From assembly GCF_000383575.1 (NCBI RefSeq), contig NZ_KB911579.1:3194523-3258522 (forward strand): DNA of 64,000 nt. The letters run 5' to 3'. A program made the translations under genes and the position numbers. This DNA comes from Salinispora oceanensis (GTDB taxonomy: Bacteria; Actinomycetota; Actinomycetes; Mycobacteriales; Micromonosporaceae). This document shows positions 21,158 to 29,183 of the stretch, piece after piece; position 1 is the stretch's first letter, and each line of letters begins with the position of its first letter. Below the pieces are notes generated by a model. That model made no database searches and was not told where the DNA came from. It worked only from the letters and a program-made list of their open reading frames with translations.

Positions 21158-21574
21158 ATGATCGCAGCGCTGCCACCGTTCGAGTTCGCCTTCCCCGGTC
21201 CGTTGCGCGACAAGCTGGTCGCCCTGGTGCTCGCGGGGGTCAAGACCACCACGACCGGCCTACGCCAGGACTACGAGATCGAAGGGGAAGAGCTACCGGT
21301 CGCGGGTACCCGGGCGGCGGTGATCGATTCTGCTGGTCGCCCGGTGGCCGTGATTGAGCTGACCGAGGTGCGGGTCAGCCGGCTCGGCGACGTGGACCTG
21401 GACCACGCCCGGGACGAGGGGGAGGGGGACGACTCGGTCGCCACCTGGCGAGCGGGGCACGAGAAGTACTGGCACGGGGCGGACTACCGAGGGTGGATCG
21501 GCGACCCGGACTTCACCGTGGACGACGACACGCTCGCCGTGCTGGAGCGGTTTCGGCTGGTGGAGACCCTCTGA
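21158..21574 (+). CDS. ASCH domain protein
   Basis: 138 residues. FPGPLRDKLVALVLAGVKTTTTGL, then LPVAGTRAAVIDSAGRPVAVIELTEVRV and a WRAGHEKYWH segment match the ASCH beta-barrel, a fold related to PUA and thought to bind RNA. Some bacterial ASCH proteins hydrolyse N4-acetylcytidine. ATG 21158 follows TAGGGT by 6 nt, so the transcript is probably leaderless. The stop is 2 bp from the CCA end of the opposing tRNA-Leu. Confidence 0.85.
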   Translation: MIAALPPFEFAFPGPLRDKLVALVLAGVKTTTTGLRQDYEIEGEELPVAGTRAAVIDSAGRPVAVIELTEVRVSRLGDVDLDHARDEGEGDDSVATWRAGHEKYWHGADYRGWIGDPDFTVDDDTLAVLERFRLVETL

Positions 21575-21575
21575 G

Positions 21576-21662
21576 TGGTGCGGGAGGGGGGACTCGAACC
21601 CCCACGTCCTCTCGGACACAGGCTCCTAAGACCTGCGCGGCTGCCAATTACGCCACTCCCGC
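21576..21662 (-). tRNA. tRNA-Leu (anticodon TAG)
   Basis: Read on the minus strand: acceptor GCGGGAG pairs with CTCCCGC, anticodon arm CAGGT-CTTAGGA-GCCTG gives anticodon TAG, the long variable arm is typical of class II tRNA-Leu, and the T arm has GGTTCGAGT. CCA is encoded (21578-21576). TAGACT at 21679-21674 is a plausible -10 box very near the mature 5' end. Confidence 0.95.
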
Positions 21663-21786
21663 TTGCCGGGAAGAGTCTAGAGCCTCCCCCGGCGGGCCCG
21701 CGCCCCGCCCGGGTGGTCATCCTGGCGTGCCGGCGGATAAGCGGATAACCGGCCAGGGGCGCGGGCGCGCGGCCCGGCTGGCGTCG

Positions 21787-22263
21787 TCAGTCCAGGCCGA
21801 GATCGCGACGGATCTTGGCGACGTGGCCGGTCGCCCGGACGTTGTAGAACGCCCGCTCGATGCGTCCGTCGCCGTCAATGACGAACGTCGAGCGGATGAC
21901 CCCGGTGACCGTCCTGCCGTACGACTGCTTCTCGCCGTACGCCCCGTACGCGGCGAGCACCGCCCGGTCGGTGTCGGAGACGAGCGGGAACGTGATGGCG
22001 TCCCGTTCGCGGAACTTGGCCAGCTTCTCCGGCTTGTCCGGGGAGATGCCGACGACCTCGTAGCCGGCGGCCTGGAGCGAGGCGAGGGAGTCGCGGAAGT
22101 CGCAGGCCTGCTTGGTGCAGCCGGGGGTCATCGCGGCCGGGTAGGCGTAGAGCAGCACCTTGCGGCCGCGGAGGTCGGCCAGCGCGAGCTGGTCGCCGCT
22201 GTCGGTGGGGAGGGTGAAGTCGGGGGCGGGGTCGCCAGGGGAGAGGCGGGCAGGCGCGGTCAT
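21787..22263 (-). CDS. bcp: Peroxiredoxin, Bcp/PrxQ type
   Basis: Thiol peroxidase reducing H2O2 and organic hydroperoxides. 158 residues from ATG 22263 (MTAPARLSPGDPAPDFTLP); a longer frame exists but is Pro/Arg-rich shadow. The peroxidatic Cys49 lies in YPAAMTPGCTKQACDFRD with the resolving Cys54 five residues on, the atypical 2-Cys arrangement. The C-terminus carries STFVIDGDGRIERAFYNVRATGH. Likely recycled by thioredoxin. Confidence 0.95.
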   Translation of the reverse strand: MTAPARLSPGDPAPDFTLPTDSGDQLALADLRGRKVLLYAYPAAMTPGCTKQACDFRDSLASLQAAGYEVVGISPDKPEKLAKFRERDAITFPLVSDTDRAVLAAYGAYGEKQSYGRTVTGVIRSTFVIDGDGRIERAFYNVRATGHVAKIRRDLGLD

Positions 22264-22406
22264 GGCTGCGACCCTACCGCCGGGCCAGCTCCCGGTCCGC
22301 TTCGGTGGCGTGGCCCTCGGCGGCGTGGCGCTCGGTGTGGGTGGCGCTCGGTCGGCACGCCTCGCTTGCCCTGGCTGCGCGGCGACGTGACCGACGTCAT
22401 CTCTTG

Positions 22407-22446
22407 TTGCCAAGGATTGGCAATAGCTCACTTCTCCTAATAGCCT
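22407..22446 (+). promoter_or_regulatory. Nur-like metal operator overlapping promoter of Ni/Co transporter operon
   Basis: TTGCCAAGGATTGGCAA (22407-22423) is a perfect 7-7 inverted repeat. It fits the nickel-uptake-regulator box plan TTGC-N9-GCAA. The right arm contains TTGGCA (22417-22422), a fair -35 box, with TAGCCT at 22441-22446 as -10 (18-bp spacer). A bound Fur-family dimer would therefore cover the -35. It lies 83 bp before the cbiM start. Confidence 0.6.
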
Positions 22447-22505
22447 GATGCGGTGGCGTGGACAGACCCGCCGGACACGTGGGAGGTCGCGTGGAGCACC
22501 TGGCG

Positions 22506-23207
22506 ATGCACATCTCCAACGGGATCATCAACGGTCCCGTCGCCGCGATCTTCGCGGTGATCGCACTGGCGGCGATGGCACTCTGCGTCCAGCGCGGCCG
22601 ACAACACCTGGACGACCGGCTGGCGCCGATGGCCGGCCTGGTCGCCGCCTTCATCTTCGCCGTGCAGATGATTAACTTCCCAATCTTCACCGCCGGGGTC
22701 AGCGGCCACCTGCTCGGTGGTGCGCTCGCCGCGCTGCTGGTGGGGCCGTGGGTCGGTGCGCTCTGCGTGGCCGTCGTGCTGACCGTGCAGGCGCTGGTCT
22801 TCGGCGACGGCGGCGTGGCGATGCTCGGCCTCAACATTACCAACCTGGCGATCATCGGCACCGCCGCCGCGTACCTGCTGATCGTCGGGCTGCTGCGGGT
22901 TCTGCCGCGTACGCCGGCCGGGCTCGCCGTGACCGCGTTCGTCTCGGCACTGGTCAGCGTCGTGGCGGCGGCGCTGGGCTTCGTCCTCCAGTACCAGCTC
23001 GGTGGCGCCGTGTATCTCGGCGACAACATCGCCGGCCTGGCCGGCACGATCGCCGTCACCCACCTGCTGATCGGCGTCGGCGAGGGCCTGATCACCGCGA
23101 TGACGGTGCTGACCGTCGCGAAGACCCGACCCGATCTTGTGTACGCGCTGCGCGCCCGCGGACCGGTCGCGTCGTCCCCCGTCCCGGCTGTTGGAGGTGC
23201 CCGGTGA
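22506..23207 (+). CDS. cbiM: ECF nickel/cobalt transporter substrate-binding membrane component (CbiM/NikM)
   Basis: 233 residues with about 6-7 membrane segments. ATG 22506 is chosen because GGAG lies 9 nt before it and it yields N-terminal Met-His (MHISNG); in CbiM/NikM the free amino group and His2 coordinate the metal. GTG 22491 and longer readings would bury this site. AGVSGHLLGGALAALLVGPW and GLNITNLAIIG are conserved family segments. It overlaps the PDGLE gene by 4 nt. Nickel is favoured over cobalt only because of the Nur-like operator. Confidence 0.9.
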   Translation: MHISNGIINGPVAAIFAVIALAAMALCVQRGRQHLDDRLAPMAGLVAAFIFAVQMINFPIFTAGVSGHLLGGALAALLVGPWVGALCVAVVLTVQALVFGDGGVAMLGLNITNLAIIGTAAAYLLIVGLLRVLPRTPAGLAVTAFVSALVSVVAAALGFVLQYQLGGAVYLGDNIAGLAGTIAVTHLLIGVGEGLITAMTVLTVAKTRPDLVYALRARGPVASSPVPAVGGAR

Positions 23208-23596
23208 GGAAACGGACCTGGGGCTTCATCGCCAGCGGGCTGCTGGTCTCCCTGCTGCTGGCCGGGGTGGTGAGCAGCTTCGCGTCGGCCGACCCGGACG
23301 GGCTGGAGTCCGCGCTGCGGGAGGGCTGCACCGTTGACGCGGCGGGCACTGTCACCGGCGGGGACTGCCCCGCGCAGCGGGAAGCGGAGCACGAGATCGG
23401 CGGTCCGCTGGCCGACTACGGCGTCTCCGGCATCACCGACGACGCCCTTGCCACCGGGCTCTCCGGCGTCGTCGGCGTACTGCTGACCTTCGCCCTGGCC
23501 GGCGGCGGGTTCTGGCTGGTCCGTCGCCGGGCCGGGCAGCAAACCACCCAGGATGGGGACGCGGCGCAGCCGACCTCCACCGCCGGAGTGGGCTGA
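23204..23596 (+). CDS. PDGLE-domain component of Ni/Co ECF transporter (CbiN/NikL-like)
   Basis: 130 residues, GTG 23204 overlapping the cbiM stop (GTGA). Membrane segment at about 8-30, then FASADPDGLESAL, the PDGLE signature just outside the membrane, a short extracytoplasmic loop ending PLADYGVSGI, and a second membrane segment (VVGVLLTFALAGGGFWLV). This is the two-helix accessory subunit that works with CbiM/NikM in metal loading. Confidence 0.88.
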   Translation: MRKRTWGFIASGLLVSLLLAGVVSSFASADPDGLESALREGCTVDAAGTVTGGDCPAQREAEHEIGGPLADYGVSGITDDALATGLSGVVGVLLTFALAGGGFWLVRRRAGQQTTQDGDAAQPTSTAGVG

Positions 23597-23606
23597 GGAG
23601 CGGGCC

Positions 23607-24377
23607 GTGGGCGCCGGGCACACCCAATTGCTCTACCACTGCTCCGACTCACCGGTGCACCGGCTGCCCCCCGAGGTGAAGATCGCGGCGATGGTGGCCT
23701 TCACCCTCGCCGTGGTCGCCACCCCCCGGGAGGCGCTCTGGGCCTTCGGCGGCTACGCCGTGCTGGTGGCGGCGGTCGCGGCGGTGGCCCGGGTCCGGCC
23801 CGGCTGGCTGCTGCGCCGGTCGCTGATCGAGCTGCCCTTCGTGCTGTTCGCGTTCGCCCTGCCGTTCCTCGGCGCGGGCGAGCGGACCGAACTCCTTGGC
23901 CTGTCGGTCTCCGTGGACGGGCTGTACGGGGCGTGGAACATCCTCGCCAAGGGCACCCTGGGCGTCCTGGCGTCGCTGCTGCTGGCCGCGACCACCACCA
24001 CCCGGGACCTGATCATCGGGTTGGACCGGCTGCGTTGCCCGCAGCTGCTCACCCAGATCGCCACCTTCATGCTGCGCTACCTGGAAGTGCTGGTCGGTGA
24101 GGCTCGGCGGATGCGGGTGGCCCGGCTGTCCCGGGGAGACGATCCGCGCTTCATGTGGCAGCTGCGGGGGTTCGCGACCGGGGTCGGGGCACTGTTCCTG
24201 CGCGCCTATGAGCGGGGGGAGCGGGTGTACCTGGCGATGCTGTCCCGCGGCTACACCGGGCGGATGCCCCAGGTGTGGCAGGGCGCGGAGGCGGCGACCG
24301 TCGGGCAGTGGCTGGCCGCCTCGACCGTCCCCGCCGTGGCGGCCGGCGTCGCGGCCACCGCCCTGGTCCTGACATGA
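23607..24377 (+). CDS. cbiQ: ECF transporter transmembrane coupling component (CbiQ)
   Basis: 256 residues from GTG 23607 (GAGGAG 6 nt upstream); the frame to 23553 is a shadow of the previous gene. CbiQ/T-component with about 5-6 helices. The Ala-Arg-Gly coupling motifs appear as MRVARLSRGDD and VYLAMLSRGYTGRMP, which dock to the ATPase Q-helix. It ends in an ATGA overlap with the ATPase gene. Complete operon cbiM-PDGLE-cbiQ-cbiO. Confidence 0.92.
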   Translation: MGAGHTQLLYHCSDSPVHRLPPEVKIAAMVAFTLAVVATPREALWAFGGYAVLVAAVAAVARVRPGWLLRRSLIELPFVLFAFALPFLGAGERTELLGLSVSVDGLYGAWNILAKGTLGVLASLLLAATTTTRDLIIGLDRLRCPQLLTQIATFMLRYLEVLVGEARRMRVARLSRGDDPRFMWQLRGFATGVGALFLRAYERGERVYLAMLSRGYTGRMPQVWQGAEAATVGQWLAASTVPAVAAGVAATALVLT

Positions 24378-25135
24378 TCGGGGACGTGCAGCCGATGACG
24401 CCCCCCAGCCTCGACGTGCGCGACGTGCGCTACGCCTACCCGGATGGGCACGAGGCGTTGCGGGGCGTGGAGCTGACCGTGCCCCGCGGTGACCGGGTGG
24501 CGCTGCTCGGGCCGAACGGTGCCGGGAAGACCACCCTGGTGCTGCACCTCAACGGCATCCTCACCCCCACCGCGGGGAGCGTGACCGTCGGTGGGCTCAC
24601 CGTCCGCCCGGACCGGTCGACCCTGGCCGAGGTGCGCCGACGGGTGGGCATCGTCTTCCAGGACCCGGACGACCAGCTCTTCCTGCCCACCGTCGCCGAG
24701 GATGTGGCGTTCGGCCCGGCCAACCTGGGGCTGCGCGGCGCCGCGCTGACGACCCGGGTGGAGGAGGCGCTCGCCGCGGTCGGGATGAGCGAGCACCGGG
24801 ACCGCGCCCCGCACCACCTGTCGTTCGGGCAGCGCCGCCGGGTCGCGGTGGCGACGGTGCTCGCCATGCATCCGGAGATTCTGGTGTTGGACGAGCCGTC
24901 GTCCAACCTCGACCCGGCCGCCCGGCGCGAATTGGCCGAGATCCTGCGGGCCCTGCCGGTGACCCTGCTGATGGTCACCCACGATCTGCCGTACGCGCTG
25001 GAGCTCTGCGAACGCTCGGTAATCCTGGACGCCGGCCGGCTCGTCGCCGACGGCCCCACCGGGGAGATCCTGGCAGACGAGGCGCTGCTTGCCCGGCACC
25101 GCCTCGAACTGCCCTACGGATTCACGCCCCGCTGA
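24374..25135 (+). CDS. cbiO: ECF transporter ATPase (CbiO)
   Basis: 253 residues from ATG 24374, overlapping the cbiQ stop. Walker A LLGPNGAGKTTLVLHLNG, Q-loop VFQDPDDQLF (the DDQLF extension is typical of ECF ATPases), signature HLSFGQRRRVAVA, Walker B ILVLDEPSSNLDP and switch His in MVTHDLPYA. It powers metal import; a single ATPase implies a homodimer. It ends 12 bp from the convergent dsbA-like gene. Confidence 0.95.
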   Translation: MIGDVQPMTPPSLDVRDVRYAYPDGHEALRGVELTVPRGDRVALLGPNGAGKTTLVLHLNGILTPTAGSVTVGGLTVRPDRSTLAEVRRRVGIVFQDPDDQLFLPTVAEDVAFGPANLGLRGAALTTRVEEALAAVGMSEHRDRAPHHLSFGQRRRVAVATVLAMHPEILVLDEPSSNLDPAARRELAEILRALPVTLLMVTHDLPYALELCERSVILDAGRLVADGPTGEILADEALLARHRLELPYGFTPR

Positions 25136-25147
25136 CCCGGGTACGGA

Positions 25148-25861
25148 TCAGCTGGCGGCCTCCACCGCGGCCCGGATGGCCTCCGGTGACCAGTTGTTGA
25201 CCTGCTCACCGTCGACCAGGATGGTCGGCGTACCGGTGATCTCCGCGCGGCTGGCTTCCTCGGTGACGTGTTCGGTCCAGGACAGGTAGGTGCCGTCGTT
25301 GACACACGAGCCGAAGGTGTCCCGGTCGAGCCCGGCCGCAGCCCCGATGTCGATCAGCTCGGCGTCGCTGAGCTGGGCGCCGTTCTCGGGTGGCTGTTGG
25401 ACGAAGAGCGCCTCGCTGAACTCGCGGAACTTCCCGCCGGCCGAGGCGCAACCCGCGGCGGCGGAGGAGCGGGTCGAGTACTGGGTGGTCGAGAAGCGGT
25501 TCAGGAAGGCCACCGGGTGGAAGACCACCCGTGCCTTGCCCTCGTCCGCGAGCTGGTCAACGGTTTCGCCGTTGACCTCCTGGAACTGCTTGCAGGCCGG
25601 GCAGAGGTAGTCCTCGTACAGGTCGATGGTGACCGGCCCGGAGCCGTACACGATGCCGGTGCCGGCCTCGTTGGCGCCAGGTGGCGGAGTGAACTCGTCG
25701 GCGCGCTGCTCGGAGTAGACGGCCCAGCCGGTGAAGCCGGCGATCACCAGCACGAAGACGGCGGTCGCCGACACCCACAGCGTCCGCCTGCGCCGCCGCT
25801 CCTGGGCCAGCTGGTCCCGGACCACCCGGGCGGCCTCCTTGCGACCCTTCCGACTACTCAT
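25148..25861 (-). CDS. Membrane-anchored DsbA-family thioredoxin
   Basis: 237 residues: a basic N-terminus, one membrane helix at about 28-48 (LWVSATAVFVLVIAGFTGWAV), then an extracytoplasmic thioredoxin-fold domain with YEDYLCPACKQFQEV (CPAC active site) and the cis-Pro region GTPTILVDGEQVNNW. Two extra cysteines (AGCAS, FGSCV) lie in the helical insert. It probably oxidises or isomerises disulfides outside the membrane. The 8-nt overlap with the MauE-like gene suggests that protein is its membrane redox partner. Confidence 0.88.
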   Translation of the reverse strand: MSSRKGRKEAARVVRDQLAQERRRRRTLWVSATAVFVLVIAGFTGWAVYSEQRADEFTPPPGANEAGTGIVYGSGPVTIDLYEDYLCPACKQFQEVNGETVDQLADEGKARVVFHPVAFLNRFSTTQYSTRSSAAAGCASAGGKFREFSEALFVQQPPENGAQLSDAELIDIGAAAGLDRDTFGSCVNDGTYLSWTEHVTEEASRAEITGTPTILVDGEQVNNWSPEAIRAAVEAAS

Positions 25862-26378
25862 CCTTGTCCTCCACTGCGCGTTCGCCCAGCAACCAGCCGT
25901 CCACCGAGAACGGGGTGCGGGGCCAGATCAACAGGAACCCGGCCAACGCCAGGAATCCCAGGTCCCGGAGGATTTCCGGGAGGTAGCTCGGGGTCTGCCC
26001 CGGGGCCAGCTCGCCGCCGACGCCGAAACAGCCGCAGTCGATGTTCAACCCGCGGGTCCAGGCCGAGACGATGCCGGCGATGAAGACCAGCAGCAGCGCC
26101 ACCGAGACCCCGGCGGTCAGCCGGGTCGCCAACCCGAGCAGCACGAGTACGCCGAGGGCCAACTCGAGGAAGGGCAGCGCGGCGCCGATCACGGTCGCCA
26201 GGTCGTACGGGAAGATCTGGTATGCGTTCACCGCTCGGCCGGAGGCGGCGAGGTCCCCAACCTTGGCGGCGCCGGCGAGGAGCCAGACCGCGGCCAGGCC
26301 GAGCCGGGCGGCGAGGCCGATCCAGGGGCGGACGGTCGGCCAGCGGGCAACAGGGCTGCTCGATGTGGTCACGTTCAT
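25854..26378 (-). CDS. MauE/DoxX-family membrane protein
   Basis: 174 residues from ATG 26378 (GAGGAG upstream). Four membrane segments in the DoxX/MauE pattern: LAARLGLAAVWLLAGAAKV, then LPFLELALGVLVLLGLATRL, SVALLLVFIAGIVSAW and LGFLALAGFLLIW. The loop NIDCGCFGVGG has the paired cysteines of MauE, which helps form disulfides in methylamine dehydrogenase. No mau genes are here; the overlapping DsbA-like gene makes a thiol-oxidation role likely. Confidence 0.82.
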   Translation of the reverse strand: MNVTTSSSPVARWPTVRPWIGLAARLGLAAVWLLAGAAKVGDLAASGRAVNAYQIFPYDLATVIGAALPFLELALGVLVLLGLATRLTAGVSVALLLVFIAGIVSAWTRGLNIDCGCFGVGGELAPGQTPSYLPEILRDLGFLALAGFLLIWPRTPFSVDGWLLGERAVEDKDE

Positions 26379-26657
26379 GTGGTCGCTCCTCGCCGCCGGC
26401 AAGTTCCCGCCCTTATCCGATCCACGTCAGGCCGACGGCGGGGGCAGCGGATGCGGTGTCGCGCGGGGCCAGGATCATGACAATCCAGGCTACGCGGAGC
26501 TAGATGTGGCGGTAGGGACCTTCGCCCCTAGATGGGCTCTGCCACGTCGGGAACTTTCCGCGGGCGAGCCCCGACCACCCATTCATGGGCCGGCAGGCGC
26601 GGCCCGGTCCTGGGCCCCCTCCGGCCCGGTCCGGTTGGGCATCAGGGAGCGTTCTGG

Positions 26658-28328
26658 GTGAGCATGACCGGCATGACTGTCGTCCTCCGCCGCTGGAGCG
26701 CCCGGCTCACCGCCGTTGGTGGCCTCCTGATCACCCTCGTAGCCCTGCTACTCGCCCCGGCCGGCCCGGCCAGCGCCCACGCGGTGCTGGTGAGTAGCAG
26801 CCCGGCCTCGTCGGCGGTGGTGCCGGACGCGCCCACCGAGGTGGTCCTCACCTTCAGTGAGTCGGTCCGTAAGGTGCCCGGCAAGACCCGGGTGATCGCA
26901 CCGGACGGGTCGCGGGCCGACCGGGGCGAGCCCAGCTTCGACGGCGCGGTCGTCGTGATCCCGGTCGACCCGAACTCCGGTCGCGGCACCTACCTGGTCA
27001 GTTTTCGGGTGATCTCGGCCGACAGTCACCCGGTCTCCGGTGCCTTCACCTACTCCGTCGGTGCCCCGTCGACACCCCCGGTCGACACCGGCAGCGACAG
27101 CCGCGCCGACCCGGTGGTGAGCGCCGGAATCAAGGTCGGCAAGTATCTCGGCTACGTCGGCCTGCTGCTCCTGGTCGGCCCGGTGCTGGTCCTCGCCCTG
27201 CTCTGGCCCCGCCGGCTGTCCCGTCGCGGCCCCGCCCGGCTGGCGTGGACCGGCCTGGGCCTGCTGGCGTTCGCCACCCTGGCGACGGGCTGGCTCCAGG
27301 TCCCCTACACCAACGGCGGCGGCGTCTTCGACATCACGGGTGCGGGCCTGAGCACGGTGCTGGGGAGCGCCTTCGGCGCCGCGCATCTGGTCCGGCTGGG
27401 CCTGCTCGCGGCGGCGGCCTTCGTGCTCCGGCCGGTGCTGGCCGGCCCGGTCGGCCGGACCGATCTGGTGATCCTGGGCGTCCTCGGCGGTGCGGCCCTG
27501 CTGACCTGGCCCCTGTCCGGTCATCCGGCGGTCTCCCCGGCCCCGGTGGTCTCGGTTGTGCTCGACGCGGTGCACCTGGGCGGGATGGCGGTCTGGCTCG
27601 GCGGGCTGGTGATGCTCGTCGGCTTCCTGTTGCGCCAGGCCGACGAGGGGGAGCTGACCGCGATCCTGCCGATCTGGTCCCGCTGGGCGGCGCTCTCCGT
27701 CTCCGCGCTGCTCGTCGCCGGGGTCGTACAGGCGTTGATCGAGGTGGCCTCTTTCGCGGCCCTCGTCGACACCCCGTACGGTCAGCTGCTGCTCGGCAAG
27801 GTCGGGCTCTTCGTTCTGGTGGTCGCGGTGGCCGCGTACTCCCGGGCGCTGGTGCGTCGGCGCACGGCGGCCGAGCGGCCCGCGCCGGTGCGTCGGGCGA
27901 TCATGGTTGAGCTGGCGATCACCGCCGTGCTGCTCGGGCTGGCGGCGGTGCTGGTCCAGACCACCCCGGCGCGGACCGCGGTCGCGGACACCGCGCAATC
28001 CGACGGTGGCTACTTCTCGACGACTCTGACCAGTTCGTTGTACTCGTTGCAGGTCGAGGTGGACCCGGCCAAGCGCGGCAACAACTCGGTCCACTTCTAC
28101 GCCTACACCCCGGACAACCGACCCCAGCCGGTGGCGGAGTGGCGGGCCACCGTCGCGCTGCCGGCGGCGGGAATCGAACCGATCGAGGTGCCGTTGCTGC
28201 CACTGACCGACAACCACGCGACCGGCGAGATCAACCTGCCCGCGTCCGGGGATTGGCAGCTGCGGGTGACCGTCCGCACGTCTGAGATCGACCAGGCCAC
28301 GGTGACGACCACCGTCGCCGTCAAATAG
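26658..28328 (+). CDS. Fused CopC-CopD copper protein
   Basis: About 556 residues. A signal peptide ends at PASAHAVLVSSSPA, so the mature protein starts with His, the CopC copper ligand. The CopC domain (to about 130) includes ADSHPVSGAFTYSVG. A CopD-like region with 8 or so helices follows (residues about 160-440), then an extracytoplasmic C-terminal beta domain (DNRPQPVAEWRA). It handles periplasm-side copper transfer or import. GTG 26658 has GGGAG 8 nt upstream; ATG 26664 and 26673 are alternatives. Followed after 16 bp by the ycnI-like gene. Confidence 0.9.
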   Translation: MSMTGMTVVLRRWSARLTAVGGLLITLVALLLAPAGPASAHAVLVSSSPASSAVVPDAPTEVVLTFSESVRKVPGKTRVIAPDGSRADRGEPSFDGAVVVIPVDPNSGRGTYLVSFRVISADSHPVSGAFTYSVGAPSTPPVDTGSDSRADPVVSAGIKVGKYLGYVGLLLLVGPVLVLALLWPRRLSRRGPARLAWTGLGLLAFATLATGWLQVPYTNGGGVFDITGAGLSTVLGSAFGAAHLVRLGLLAAAAFVLRPVLAGPVGRTDLVILGVLGGAALLTWPLSGHPAVSPAPVVSVVLDAVHLGGMAVWLGGLVMLVGFLLRQADEGELTAILPIWSRWAALSVSALLVAGVVQALIEVASFAALVDTPYGQLLLGKVGLFVLVVAVAAYSRALVRRRTAAERPAPVRRAIMVELAITAVLLGLAAVLVQTTPARTAVADTAQSDGGYFSTTLTSSLYSLQVEVDPAKRGNNSVHFYAYTPDNRPQPVAEWRATVALPAAGIEPIEVPLLPLTDNHATGEINLPASGDWQLRVTVRTSEIDQATVTTTVAVK

Positions 28329-28344
28329 GAAGGGTTCCCACTTC

Positions 28345-29085
28345 ATGATCCGTCTCCGGCGCAGCTCCGCCCCCGCCCTCCTCGCGCTCGGCGCGGTCGC
28401 CGCTGCCGTGTTCGGCTTCGCCGGGCCCGCCTCGGCGCACATCACGGTCGACCCGAAGGAGGCGACCCAGGGCGGGTACGGCCGGTTCGCCTTCCGGGTG
28501 CCGAACGAGAGTGACACCGATTCCACCACCAAGGTGGAGATCTTCCTGCCGGAGAACGCCCCGCTCGGATCGGTCTCGACGATGCTGGTCCCGGGCTGGA
28601 CGGCGGAGGTGGAGAAGCGCACGCTCGACGAGCCGGTGGAGGTACACGGCAGCCAGATCACCGAGGCGGTAGCGAAGATCACCTGGACGGCGCAGCCCGA
28701 GGCCGGGATCGGGCCGGGCACGTTCCAGGAGTTCCCGGTCTCGGTGGGGCCGCTGCCCACGGTTGACACGATGGTCTTCAAGGCGCTGCAGACGTACTCG
28801 GATGGAACGGTCGTGCGGTGGATCGACGAGCCGACCGCCGACGGCGTGGAGCCGGAGGCCCCCGCCCCGGTGCTGGAGCTGGCGGTCGCCGCGGACGCCG
28901 ATCCGGCGGCAGCCCAGGACGGGACGCCGGCCGCGGCGGAGGACGGGGCGACGGATGACGCGGCGGCGGGGGAGGGGCTGGCCGTCGGGCTCGGCGTCGC
29001 CGGCCTGGTCGCCGGCCTGGGTGGCCTGGTGCTGGGTGGGCTGGCCTTCACCCGGTCCCGACGTGAGCCCGCGCCGAAGGCCTGA
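28345..29085 (+). CDS. YcnI-family copper-binding membrane protein (DUF1775)
   Basis: 246 residues. Signal peptide ends FAGPASAHITVDP, leaving His1 as in YcnI where it binds Cu(II) together with a Trp. YcnI domain to about 155 (GYGRFAFRVPNESDTDSTTKV; ITWTAQPEAGIGPGTFQEF). A Pro/Ala/Asp-rich linker follows, then a C-terminal membrane helix (GLGVAGLVAGLGGLVLGG) and a basic tail. Pairing with CopC-CopD is common in Actinobacteria and points to copper delivery or homeostasis. Confidence 0.9.
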   Translation: MIRLRRSSAPALLALGAVAAAVFGFAGPASAHITVDPKEATQGGYGRFAFRVPNESDTDSTTKVEIFLPENAPLGSVSTMLVPGWTAEVEKRTLDEPVEVHGSQITEAVAKITWTAQPEAGIGPGTFQEFPVSVGPLPTVDTMVFKALQTYSDGTVVRWIDEPTADGVEPEAPAPVLELAVAADADPAAAQDGTPAAAEDGATDDAAAGEGLAVGLGVAGLVAGLGGLVLGGLAFTRSRREPAPKA

Positions 29086-29146
29086 CCCGCAGCGCCTCTC
29101 CGCGGCGATGACTGTGGATATCCCCTGTTTGGGCGCTTCGGGTCGG

Positions 29147-29183
29147 TAAGGTCGTCCGAGTGCTCGACTACGGAGAGGGGTGA
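29147..29183 (+). promoter_or_regulatory. Possible leaderless 7-codon leader ORF coupled to next gene
   Basis: TAAGGT (29147-29152), 7 nt, then GTG 29160 opens a 7-codon frame (M-L-D-Y-G-E-G) ending at TGA 29181-29183. That stop overlaps the GTG at 29180 of the following gene as GTGA, and the leader's last codons form a GGAGAGG ribosome site. Layout is seen directly; use is inferred. Confidence 0.35.

Noticed and set aside
21493..22440. Plus-strand frame of 315 codons containing GGTRTPTSSRTQAP
   Set aside because: Runs through tRNA-Leu in antisense and shadows bcp; no ribosome site.
22264..22490. Possible cobalamin riboswitch before cbiM
   Set aside because: I searched by eye for the B12-box-like GCCACTG core and found none; the Nur-like palindrome explains control better.
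26748..29051. 767-codon minus-strand frame opposite copC-copD and ycnI
   Set aside because: Antisense shadow, Gly/Arg/Pro/His-rich without domains.
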